Source: AWTP1-13 sp963770295 (GTDB lineage: Bacteria > Pseudomonadota > Alphaproteobacteria > Rhizobiales > Hyphomicrobiaceae). From it: a DNA stretch of 64,000 nt. The notes beneath the pieces are model-generated. The model made no database searches. It saw only the letters and a program-made list of their open reading frames with translations, and had not been told where the DNA came from. The translations under genes and the position numbers were made by a program. Location of the stretch: the NCBI GenBank assembly GCA_963770295.1, contig CAVYPA010000008.1:248001-312000 (forward strand), in the 5' to 3' direction. This document shows, one piece after another, positions 34,910 to 42,404 of this stretch (position 1 is its first letter; each line of letters begins with the position of its first letter).

Positions 34910-35675
34910 GCCAGCGCCGAGCTACACGGCCTCCGAGTTGTTGGCCGTGATGGCGAGCCGCCTGTTGCGCGACGGGCAGATCGTGTTCGCCGGCGTTGGC
35001 GTGCCGCTGTTGGCGGCGACCTTGGCCCAGCGCAGCCACGCGCCGCACCTGACGATACTGTTCGAGGGCGGCACCATCGGTCCCTTTATCGTGCCCGGCG
35101 AGTTACCGCCCTCGACCAACGAGCAGCGCTGCACGCGGCGCGCCAACATGGTGCTGCCGATCACCGACGTGCTGCTCCTGCTGCAGCGCGGCTACGTCGA
35201 TGTCGGTTTCATGGGCGGGGCGCAGATCGATCGGTTCGGCAACCTCAACTCGTCTTTTATCGGGGAAGCCGACAATCCCAAGATCAGGTTGCCGGGCAGC
35301 GGCGGCGGCAACGACATCTCCTCATTGACCGATATGATCGTGGCCATGAAGCACGAGAAGCGCCGTTTCGTGGAGAAGGTCGATTTCATCACCTCGCCGG
35401 GTTGGATTAACGGCGGTCGTACGCGCGCCGAGCGCGGTCTGCCGCAGGGCGGCATGTGGCGCGTCGTCACCGACCTCGCCATCATGGGTTTCGAGGCGGA
35501 AAGCCGCGAGATGAAGGTGTTGGGCCTCAATCCGGGCGTGAGTCGCGAACAGGTCGAGGACAACACGGGCTTTAAGCTTCTGTTCGAGGCGCGGCTGGAG
35601 AAAATCTCCCCGCCGGGCCAACAGGAGTTGGCGGTGCTGCGCGAACTCGATCCGGAGCGGCTCTATACAGCGTGA
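34902..35675 (+). CDS. CoA-transferase subunit B, glutaconate CoA-transferase (GctB) type
   Basis: The 257-residue beta subunit carries the catalytic Glu in LTILFEGGTIGP, which corresponds to the GctB active-site Glu in ESGxIG. Other motifs are QIVFAGVGVPLLAATLAQR, VDVGFMGGAQIDRFGNLNSS, LPGSGGGNDISSLT and GPQGGM-like PQGGMWRVVTDLA. The start ATG at 34902 overlaps the alpha stop. Its stop overlaps the GTG start of the aldolase gene, so the three genes are coupled. Confidence 0.88.
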   Translation: MTEPAPSYTASELLAVMASRLLRDGQIVFAGVGVPLLAATLAQRSHAPHLTILFEGGTIGPFIVPGELPPSTNEQRCTRRANMVLPITDVLLLLQRGYVDVGFMGGAQIDRFGNLNSSFIGEADNPKIRLPGSGGGNDISSLTDMIVAMKHEKRRFVEKVDFITSPGWINGGRTRAERGLPQGGMWRVVTDLAIMGFEAESREMKVLGLNPGVSREQVEDNTGFKLLFEARLEKISPPGQQELAVLRELDPERLYTA

Positions 35676-36484
35676 GGGTAACGTCGGTGCCGTTGAGCGA
35701 AATTGTCAGCAACAATGTAAAAGAAAAGCTGGCGCGCAACGAGGTTGTCGCCTCGATGACGGTGCGGCTGGTCCGCGGCATTGAAATTGCGCGCATCGCC
35801 AAGAGTGCGGGCTTCAATTCGCTCTACATCGATCTGGAGCATTCCCCGCTCAGCCTCGACGCGACGGGCCAGATTTCAATGGCCGCCTTGGCGCTCGGCA
35901 TTGCCCCCTTCGTGCGCGTGCCGGCCAACACGCCGGAGTACATCTCGCGCGTGCTCGATGCGGGTGCCCTGGGTGTGATCGCGCCGGGCGTTCGCTCGCC
36001 GCAGGAGGCCCGCGCGGTGGTGGCCGCCGCCAAGTACGCTCCTCTCGGTCGCCGCGGCGCCGCCGGTGGACTACCGCATTTGAACTACGCGAGCTTCCCG
36101 GCCGCTGACGCCAATGCGGCGATGAACGCTGCGACCATGGTGATGATCCAATTCGAAAGCGCCGAGGCGATCGACAGGGCCGAGGAGATTGCCGCCGTCG
36201 AGGGCGTCGATCTCATCATGATCGGCACCAACGACTTCCTGGCCGATATCGGTCTGCCCGGCCAATTCGAACACCCGCGCGTGCACGATGCCTACGCGCG
36301 CACGATCGCGGCATGCCGCAAATTGGGCAAACACGTGGGCGTCGGGGGTTTGCCGTCCCGGCCGCAGCTGATCGCCGAATTCGTCAAGCTGGGCGCCCGC
36401 TATGTCTCGACCGGTACCGATCTCGCCTTCCTGCTGGCCGAGGCCAGCGAGCGCGCCAGGCAGGTGCGCGCGCTCCGACTTTGA
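35672..36484 (+). CDS. HpcH/HpaI aldolase family protein
   Basis: The 270-residue TIM-barrel class II aldolase resembles 4-hydroxy-2-oxoheptanedioate aldolase, which cleaves 4-hydroxy-2-oxo acids to pyruvate plus an aldehyde. Motifs: SLYIDLEHSPLSLD with the metal-binding Glu region, GALGVIAPGVRSPQEAR, MVMIQFESAEAIDRAEEIAAVEGVD and IGTNDFLADIG (metal ligands Glu and Asp). It starts at GTG overlapping the CoA-transferase stop and is the last gene of the rightward operon. The product pyruvate would enter central metabolism. Confidence 0.9.
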   Translation: MRVTSVPLSEIVSNNVKEKLARNEVVASMTVRLVRGIEIARIAKSAGFNSLYIDLEHSPLSLDATGQISMAALALGIAPFVRVPANTPEYISRVLDAGALGVIAPGVRSPQEARAVVAAAKYAPLGRRGAAGGLPHLNYASFPAADANAAMNAATMVMIQFESAEAIDRAEEIAAVEGVDLIMIGTNDFLADIGLPGQFEHPRVHDAYARTIAACRKLGKHVGVGGLPSRPQLIAEFVKLGARYVSTGTDLAFLLAEASERARQVRALRL

Positions 36485-36562
36485 GGGTGGCGGGCGCGGG
36501 CATGGGCGCCGGCGGCGGCCGCGGGCGGCTTTGGGCGCACAGAGGGATGGCGGGATGGCGGC

Positions 36563-36680
36563 ATGGCAACTTTGCAAGACTTCGTGCGCGTCGATCCGGA
36601 TGAGGCGGAGGCCTTCGGGCGGCGCCGGTTGCAGCACCACGGTCTGCCGCAGGAGGATACCCCTTGGCCCAGACCTCGCG
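36563..36680 (+). pseudogene. Possible N-terminal remnant of an Ldh-family (malate/L-lactate-type) oxidoreductase
   Basis: The frame from ATG 36563 reads MATLQDFVRVDPDEAEAFGRR, then LQHHGLPQED. This resembles the start of the Ldh2/ComC dehydrogenase family (often VRV..DE.EAFGRRVLERHGLP.EDAALVA). After about residue 35 the similarity stops and the frame runs into the 12-bp repeats. No downstream portion of the family is present. The match is short, so I hold it as tentative. Confidence 0.35.
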
Positions 36681-36712
36681 CGGTGGTGACCCCGGGGCGA
36701 GGCCAGATACGC

Positions 36713-36784
36713 AATTTGACCCGCGACCTGGCGCGAGACTTGACCCGCGAGCTGGCCCGAGAGCTGGCCCGAGAGCTGGCAGGA
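36713..36784. repeat. 12-bp tandem repeat, six degenerate copies
   Basis: Units start at 36713, 36725, 36737, 36749, 36761 and 36773. The best copies are GAGCTGGCCCGA (two identical in a row), with GACCTGGCGCGA, GACTTGACCCGC and GAGCTGGCAGGA variants. A separate pair GGGCAAGAGACC/GGGCAAGAGACG follows at 36815-36838. The unit length is again a multiple of three. Confidence 0.9.
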
Positions 36785-36909
36785 GGCCCCGATCGAGACC
36801 ATGGCACGGGACCAGGGCAAGAGACCGGGCAAGAGACGCCGACAAGAGCATTGTCAGGACGCGTGGCGACCCCCTAGGATCGCGAGGCTCAGCCCATGGA
36901 GGAGGATCA

Positions 36910-37746
36910 ATGCGCCTGGGGATTGTTCTGGTCTCGACCCTCCTCGTCCTGGCGCTGCCAGGCATCGGGGCGGCGCAGCAGCCACTCAGAACCGCCGTCG
37001 ACGGCACCTTTGCGCCACACGCCATGCCGCGGCTCGAGGGCGGCATTCAGGGCTTCAATGTCGATCTTGCCAACGAGGTGGGCAAGCGCCTCAAGCGCCC
37101 GGTCGAGATCCAGGCCATGCAGTTCTCTGGGATCCTGCCGGCCTTGCAGGCCGGCAGTCTCGACTTCGTCGCCGCACCGGTGACGGTGACCAAGGAGCGC
37201 GCCGAAAACTACATTTTCACCGAGGGCTATCTCAACACCGACTATCAGTTCCTGACCAAGAAAGGTGAGCCGCCCATTACCGATCTGAAACAGTTCAAGG
37301 GCAAGGTGATCGCCGTCAACAAGGGGGCGATCTATGACAGCTGGGCGCGCGGGCTGGAGGCCGAGATCGGCTGGAGGGTGGAGAGTTTCGGCACCCAGAC
37401 GGACGCCGTGCAGGCCGTGCTGGCGGGCCGAGCCTACGCCAACGTTGCCGGCAACACGGCGATCCAATGGGCCATAAAGCAGCAGCCGCAGCTGCAACTG
37501 TCCTATTTGTATTCGACCGGACTGGTTTGGGCGATGCCGCTGCGCAAAGATTCGCTACAGCTGCGCGCTGAGCTTGAGAACGCCATCGAATGCATGAAAA
37601 AAGATGGCACCATGGCATCGATGCACGAGCGTTGGTTTGGCACCAAACCCGAGCCAAACTCGCCGGCGGTGACCATCTATCCCGGGACCGGCGTTCCTGG
37701 CACGCCGGGTTACGAGCAAGCGTCGCGTGAACCGAAGTGCGACTGA
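36910..37746 (+). CDS. ABC transporter substrate-binding protein, family 3 (polar amino acids)
   Basis: The 278-residue periplasmic protein has a signal peptide (MRLGIVLVSTLLVLALPGIGAAQ). Family-3 motifs follow: GGIQGFNVDLANEVGKRL, FSGILPALQAGSLDFVAAPVTVTKERAENYIFTEGY and IAVNKGAIYDSWA. It binds an amino acid or a derivative and delivers it to the two permeases. The ATG at 36910 is preceded by GGAGG; the longer frame into the repeats is not coding. Downstream carbamoylase and hydantoinase genes suggest hydantoins, carbamoyl-amino acids or the free amino acids as ligand. Confidence 0.9.
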   Translation: MRLGIVLVSTLLVLALPGIGAAQQPLRTAVDGTFAPHAMPRLEGGIQGFNVDLANEVGKRLKRPVEIQAMQFSGILPALQAGSLDFVAAPVTVTKERAENYIFTEGYLNTDYQFLTKKGEPPITDLKQFKGKVIAVNKGAIYDSWARGLEAEIGWRVESFGTQTDAVQAVLAGRAYANVAGNTAIQWAIKQQPQLQLSYLYSTGLVWAMPLRKDSLQLRAELENAIECMKKDGTMASMHERWFGTKPEPNSPAVTIYPGTGVPGTPGYEQASREPKCD

Positions 37747-37797
37747 GCCGGGCGGGCAGCGCGTGCGCTTTGGCTTTGCAAGAGTGATTCGGCCGGC

Positions 37798-38529
37798 ATG
37801 GCGATACTGACGGTCTCGGGCCTCAGAAAAAGCTTCGGGGCGAGCGAGGTCCTCAAGGGTATCGACCTCACCGTCGGCGAGCGCGAATTGGTGTTCATCA
37901 TCGGGCCGTCCGGATCGGGCAAGAGCACGCTTCTGCGCTGCCTCACCCGGCTTGAGGAGCCCACTGCCGGCACGGTTAGCTTCGCAGGCGTCGAGGTGAC
38001 GGCGCGCGCGACCAACCTCAAACTTGTGCGCCGCTCCATGGGCATGGTGTTCCAGTCCTTCAATCTTTATCCGCACATGACTGCGCTCGGCAACGTGACG
38101 CTGGCGTTGCGTCGCGTGCTCAAGAAGAAGAGCGCCGAGGCCGATGCTCTCGGCCGCAGCGCGCTAGCCGGCGTTGGCCTGGCCGACAAGGCACTGAGCT
38201 ATCCGAGCGAGCTCTCGGGCGGCCAGCAACAGCGCGTGGCGATCGCCCGGGCGCTGGCGCTGGACCCCAAAATCGTGCTGTTCGACGAACCGACCTCGGC
38301 GCTCGATCCGGAGCTGGTCGGCTCGGTGCTCAGCGTCATGCGCGATCTGAGGGCGCGCGGCATGACCATGCTGGTCGTCAGCCACGAGCTGCGCTTTGCC
38401 CGCGATGCCGCCGACCGCGTCGTCTTTATGGATGACGGCCGCATCGTCGAGGAGGGCCCCCCGGAGACGATCTTCACTAACCCGCGCGAAGTGCGAACCA
38501 AGGCGTTCGTCGCCCAGCTGATCCGGTGA
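37798..38529 (+). CDS. Amino acid ABC transporter ATP-binding protein
   Basis: The 243-residue ATPase has Walker A GPSGSGKST, the Q-loop GMVFQSFNLYPHMT, the signature LSGGQQQRVAIARAL, Walker B KIVLFDEPTSALDPE and the switch His in VVSHEL. It belongs to the GlnQ-type polar amino-acid group and powers uptake by the two adjacent permeases. It follows the binding protein by about 50 bp and ends 4 bp before the first permease. Confidence 0.94.
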   Translation: MAILTVSGLRKSFGASEVLKGIDLTVGERELVFIIGPSGSGKSTLLRCLTRLEEPTAGTVSFAGVEVTARATNLKLVRRSMGMVFQSFNLYPHMTALGNVTLALRRVLKKKSAEADALGRSALAGVGLADKALSYPSELSGGQQQRVAIARALALDPKIVLFDEPTSALDPELVGSVLSVMRDLRARGMTMLVVSHELRFARDAADRVVFMDDGRIVEEGPPETIFTNPREVRTKAFVAQLIR

Positions 38530-38533
38530 TGCC

Positions 38534-39217
38534 ATGACGGCCTGGCAGCGCTTCCTCGATACCTTTTTCAAGCCCGAAATGATCGTTCAGTACTGGCCGA
38601 GCATCGCCCAGGGCGTGCTGGTGACGGTCGAGATCGCCTCGGCCGTGGTGGTCACCGGCTTGGCTTTGGGTGTTCTGCTCGCCGCGCTGCGCGCCTACCG
38701 CCTGGCTGTGTGCAACGTCCTGATCGTGATCTTTGTCGATGTCTTCCGCTCACTGCCGCCGCTGGTGGCGATCTTGCTGATTTACTTCGGTCTTCCCAGC
38801 GTGGGTGTCAGCCTGCCGAGTTTTGTCGTGCTGTGGCTGGTGTTGTCGTTGGTGCTTGCCGCCTTCGCCGAGGAGATCTTCTGGGCGGGCATCATCTCGA
38901 CCGCCAAGGGCCAGTGGGAGGCGGCGCGTTCGACCGGCCTTGGCTTTTCCGAGACGCTCGCGTTCGTCGTGATGCCCCAGGCCATTCGGCTCGGCGTGGC
39001 GCCGCTGACCAATCGCACCATCGCCATTACCAAGAACACCGCGCTTGGTACCGTGATCGGCGTCGGTGAGATTTTGAACCAGGCCACGGCGGCCCAGTCG
39101 TTCTCGGGCAACGCCACGCCGCTGATGCTGGGGGCGATCGCCTACATTGTGCTGTTTGTGCCGGTGGTCGCCGCCGGTCGCTGGATTGAGACCCGGTTCG
39201 CCTGGCGGAGGGCTTGA
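38534..39217 (+). CDS. Amino acid ABC transporter permease, HisM/GlnP type (first)
   Basis: The 227-residue inner-membrane protein has about five helices and the EAA loop with the ATPase-docking sequence STAKGQWEAARSTGLGFSET. QGVLVTVEIASAVVVTG at the N-terminus and VDVFRSLPPLVAILLIYFGLP are typical of the GlnP/HisQM family. It forms a heterodimer with the following permease, to which it is coupled by a TGATG overlap. Confidence 0.92.
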   Translation: MTAWQRFLDTFFKPEMIVQYWPSIAQGVLVTVEIASAVVVTGLALGVLLAALRAYRLAVCNVLIVIFVDVFRSLPPLVAILLIYFGLPSVGVSLPSFVVLWLVLSLVLAAFAEEIFWAGIISTAKGQWEAARSTGLGFSETLAFVVMPQAIRLGVAPLTNRTIAITKNTALGTVIGVGEILNQATAAQSFSGNATPLMLGAIAYIVLFVPVVAAGRWIETRFAWRRA

Positions 39218-39885
39218 TGGACCAGATCGGCCAGCAGTTCCTCAACCTCGACATCATGTGGCAGGTCTGGCCGCTGTTGCTGCGTGGGCTATCGACCACG
39301 CTCTATCTCTGTTTGCTCGTGATCCCCTTGGGCCTCGCCGGCGGTCTCGTGGTGGCGCTCCTGCTGCTGGTCCGCAGCCGTGTGGTGCAATGGCTCGCGA
39401 TCGCCCTCGTCGATCTGTTCCGCGCCGCCCCGCCGTTGGTGCTGCTGATCCTGATTTATTCCGGCCTGCCGTTCGCCGGTATCAGGCTGTCGCCGACCGC
39501 CGCCGTTTGCCTTGCCTTTTTCTGCAACACCTCGAGCTACTACGGCGAGATCTATCGCGCCGGCATCGAGAGCATTGGCCGCGGGCAATGGGAGGCGGCG
39601 CGGTCCACGGGCCTCAACGGTTGGGAGACCCTTGGCTTTGTCGTGCTGCCGCAGGCCGTCCGCAACGTGCTGCCCGATCTCGTTTCCAACACTGTGGAGG
39701 TCGTCAAGCTCACCTCCATTGCCAGCGTCGTCTCCTTCCCCGAACTCTTATACTCGGCCGATATGGCGCGCTCGCTCACTTTCAACTCGAGCCCTGTCGT
39801 GCTCGCGGCGATTATCTATCTTGTGTTTTTATGGCCGCTCGTCCGGCTCATCAGCCGGCTCGAGCGCGGCGTTGCGACACACTGA
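39217..39885 (+). CDS. Amino acid ABC transporter permease, HisM/GlnP type (second)
   Basis: The 222-residue partner permease has the same fold: LLLRGLSTTLYLCLLVIPLG, VDLFRAAPPLVLLILIYSGLP, the EAA loop GIESIGRGQWEAARSTGLNG and LPDLVSNTVEVVKLTSIAS. I start it at the ATG sharing a base with the preceding stop; a TTG three bases earlier is less likely. A carbamoylase gene follows after about 27 bp, so transporter and hydrolase are probably one transcript. Confidence 0.92.
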   Translation: MDQIGQQFLNLDIMWQVWPLLLRGLSTTLYLCLLVIPLGLAGGLVVALLLLVRSRVVQWLAIALVDLFRAAPPLVLLILIYSGLPFAGIRLSPTAAVCLAFFCNTSSYYGEIYRAGIESIGRGQWEAARSTGLNGWETLGFVVLPQAVRNVLPDLVSNTVEVVKLTSIASVVSFPELLYSADMARSLTFNSSPVVLAAIIYLVFLWPLVRLISRLERGVATH

Positions 39886-39912
39886 CTTTAAACCGCCAAG
39901 GAGGGAGCCCCC

Positions 39913-40848
39913 ATGTCCCGCATCGTCACCGTTGCCGCGGCCCAGCTCGGCGCCATCCAAAAGGCCCAATCCCGCCAGGTGGTCGTCGCCCGCATGCTCG
40001 ACCTGATGGCCGAGGCCAAGGCCAAGGGTGCCGATTTGATCGTCTACCCGGAGCTGGCGCTGACCACTTTTTTCCCGCGCTGGTACTACGCCGATCCCGC
40101 CGAGGCCGACATCTGGTTCGAAAAGGAGATGCCCAATGCCGCCGTTCGCCCCCTGTTCGAAGGCGCCCGCCGGCACGGCATGGGCATGAGTTTCGGCTAC
40201 GCCGAGCTGACGGGGGATGGGCACCACTTCAACACCTCGATTCTGGTGGACCGAACGGGCGCGATCGTCGGCAAGTATCGCAAGGTGCACCTGCCCGGAC
40301 ACGCCGAGTTCGACGCCGGGCGCACGCACCAGCACTTGGAGAAGCGCTACTTCGAGCCGGGCGACTTGGGCTTTCCGGTCTGGCCTACCATGGGCGGCCT
40401 CTTCGGGATGTGCATCTGTAATGACCGCCGCTGGCCGGAGACCTACCGCGTCATGGGGTTGCAGGGCGTGGAGATGATCGTGCTGGGCTTCAACACGCCC
40501 TCCGTCAATGCGCAAAAGGGTGCCGAGGGTCCCCAGCAGCGCATCTTCCACCACAAATTGTCCGTCCAGGCCGGAGCCTATCAGAACTCGACATGGGTGG
40601 TGGCGGTCGCCAAGGCCGGCGTCGAAGACGGGCATGCCCTGTTCGGCGCGAGCCTGATCGTCAACCCCGACGGCGAGATCGTTGCCGAGAGCGCGACGGA
40701 GGAGGACGAGGTCATCGTCGCGGCCTGCGATCTCGACGCTTGCCTGTTCGGCAAGGAAACAATTTTCGATTTCAAGCGGCACCGTCGCATCGAGCACTAC
40801 GGGCGCATCACGGCACAGGTGGGCGTCGAACGGCCAAAGGAGACGTGA
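39913..40848 (+). CDS. N-carbamoyl-D-amino-acid hydrolase (nitrilase superfamily)
   Basis: The 311-residue enzyme hydrolyses N-carbamoyl-amino acids to amino acid, CO2 and ammonia. The catalytic triad is visible: Glu in IVYPELALTTFFP, Lys in GKYRKVHLPGH and Cys in FGMCICNDRRWPETYR. The last block is close to characterised D-carbamoylases. A clear SD (AGGAGGG) precedes the ATG. With the hydantoinase and racemase nearby it completes a hydantoin-to-amino-acid route. It overlaps the next start by 0 bp (adjacent codons). Confidence 0.92.
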   Translation: MSRIVTVAAAQLGAIQKAQSRQVVVARMLDLMAEAKAKGADLIVYPELALTTFFPRWYYADPAEADIWFEKEMPNAAVRPLFEGARRHGMGMSFGYAELTGDGHHFNTSILVDRTGAIVGKYRKVHLPGHAEFDAGRTHQHLEKRYFEPGDLGFPVWPTMGGLFGMCICNDRRWPETYRVMGLQGVEMIVLGFNTPSVNAQKGAEGPQQRIFHHKLSVQAGAYQNSTWVVAVAKAGVEDGHALFGASLIVNPDGEIVAESATEEDEVIVAACDLDACLFGKETIFDFKRHRRIEHYGRITAQVGVERPKET

Positions 40849-41499
40849 GTGGGAAACCTGAGTTTTAATTTTGCGCAGTTACAGCCGGCGCAGCGCTATA
40901 AGCTTTTGTGCGGACTGGTGGTGCCGCGCCCGATTGCGCTGGTGACGTCGATGAGCGCTGACGGCGTCGTCAACGCTGCGCCCTTCTCCTTCTTCAACGT
41001 GTTCTCCGAGAATCCGGCCTTGCTCGTCCTCGGTTTGCAGCACAACGAGGACGGTTCGCCCAAGGACACGACGCGCAATATCCACCTGAGCGGCGAATTC
41101 GTGGTCAACTCGGTTGACGAGGCCATTGCCGAGGCGATGAACCTCACCGCCACGGACTTTCCGCGGGGCGAGGGCGAGCCCACGGCGCTGGGCATGGCGA
41201 CGATGGCCTCGACGCTCGTCAAGCCTCCGCGCCTGGCACAAGCGCCCGCCGCATTCGAATGCCGGCGCACGGTGGGCCTCGCCTTTGGCCCACAGCGCGA
41301 GCTCCTGATCGGTCAAGTTTTGGCTGTGCACGTGCGCGAGGGCATTGTCGACCCGGCGACCCTCAACGTTGACTTCACGGCGCTGGCGCCGGTCGGACGC
41401 CTATGCGGCAGCGCCTACGCGCGCCAGCGCGACAGGTTCGAGCTCAAACGCATCACCTACGCCGAGTGGCGCGCGGGCCGCAGGCGGCTATCGGGCTAG
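40849..41499 (+). CDS. Flavin reductase (FMN-binding split-barrel) family protein
   Basis: The 216-residue protein resembles DIM6/NTAB-type flavoproteins: RPIALVTSMSADGVVNAAPFSFFNVFSENPALLVLGL is the FMN-binding start, broken here into RPIALVTS, NAAPFSFFN and NPALLVLGL, followed by GEFVVNSVDEAI. Members reduce flavin for a partner monooxygenase or act directly on a substrate. It starts at GTG directly after the carbamoylase stop and ends tail-to-tail with the racemase gene, overlapping it by 4 bases. Confidence 0.88.
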   Translation: MGNLSFNFAQLQPAQRYKLLCGLVVPRPIALVTSMSADGVVNAAPFSFFNVFSENPALLVLGLQHNEDGSPKDTTRNIHLSGEFVVNSVDEAIAEAMNLTATDFPRGEGEPTALGMATMASTLVKPPRLAQAPAAFECRRTVGLAFGPQRELLIGQVLAVHVREGIVDPATLNVDFTALAPVGRLCGSAYARQRDRFELKRITYAEWRAGRRRLSG

Positions 41500-42161
41500 G
41501 CGAATTGTACGGCGCCGATCGCCATGGCGACGGCGGCCTGGGTCGGGTCGATCACGGTGATGCCGAGCGCCGCCTCGAGCGGCACCCGATGCCGGGCCAT
41601 GCCGGCGCACCCCATAATGACGATATCGGCCCCGTCGCGGTCGCGCAGCTCCCTGCCGACGGCGATCATCTTGGCAAGCGCCCCGTCGTCCGCGGCGGTT
41701 TCGGCGACGCTCATATCGAGTGAGCGCTCACCGGCAAGGCGCCCCGTGAGCCCGAGCTGGCGCAGGTAGCGCAGATGGCGACGAATCGAGGCCTGGGCGA
41801 TGGCGATGACGCCGAACCGTTCGCCCCGGGCCAGGGCCGAGAGCACGCCCGCCTCATTGATGCCGAACACGGGCCGGGTGGTGGCCTCGCGGCAGCCGGG
41901 CAAACCCGGATCGGAGTAGCAAGCGATCACGAAGGCATCGACGTCGTCGCGGCTCTCGACCAGTGCCCTGAGCGGCAGGGCGACGCCGTCCACGTGCGCC
42001 TGGGTTTCGATGCCCAGCGGTCCCTCCTTGAGGGTCTCACAGATGATTTCGGGCCCATCCTGGAAGGCGACCGGTGCCAGCGCGGCCTCGAGTCCACGCG
42101 TCACGACCTCGTTGGAATTCGGGTTCACCACCAAAATGCGCCGGCGATTGTGCGCGAGCAT
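41496..42161 (-). CDS. Hydantoin racemase / Asp-Glu racemase family protein
   Basis: The 221-residue protein has the two catalytic Cys of the family in FVIACYSDPGLPGCRE and IVIMGCAGMARHR, plus the N-terminal ILVVNPNSNEVVT block. Hydantoin racemases convert L- and D-5-substituted hydantoins so that a stereospecific hydantoinase can use both. It is the only gene of this cluster on the minus strand; its promoter region is the 240-bp gap shared with the hydantoinase gene. Confidence 0.9.
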   Translation of the reverse strand: MLAHNRRRILVVNPNSNEVVTRGLEAALAPVAFQDGPEIICETLKEGPLGIETQAHVDGVALPLRALVESRDDVDAFVIACYSDPGLPGCREATTRPVFGINEAGVLSALARGERFGVIAIAQASIRRHLRYLRQLGLTGRLAGERSLDMSVAETAADDGALAKMIAVGRELRDRDGADIVIMGCAGMARHRVPLEAALGITVIDPTQAAVAMAIGAVQFA

Positions 42162-42404
42162 GCTGCATCCTCATCGATTTGCCGCCGTTGTTGGCGGGGA
42201 GCTAATTGCCGCCGAGCGCGACACGACCTGCCGCTCGGGTGCGGGAACCTTGCTTTCGGCATTGGCCTGGAGCAGGATTCATGGTTGAGCCGCAGCGTCG
42301 ATGGCGTGGCGACAAAAGCTCCGCCTGCAACGATCCTGCGCTAGCTGGAGCAGGGCGTAAAGCGTGAAAGCCGCGCCATGCGTGATTAAGCAGAGGTGAT
42401 ACCC

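Larger units (their letters stand above)
36485..36909. other. Intergenic region with 12-bp tandem repeats and a possible gene remnant
   Basis: This stretch ends the F420 operon and precedes the ABC transporter. It contains a short remnant resembling the N-terminus of Ldh-type oxidoreductases and two clusters of 12-bp repeats. No intact gene is supported. GGAGG at 36900-36904 belongs to the binding-protein gene. Confidence 0.5.
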
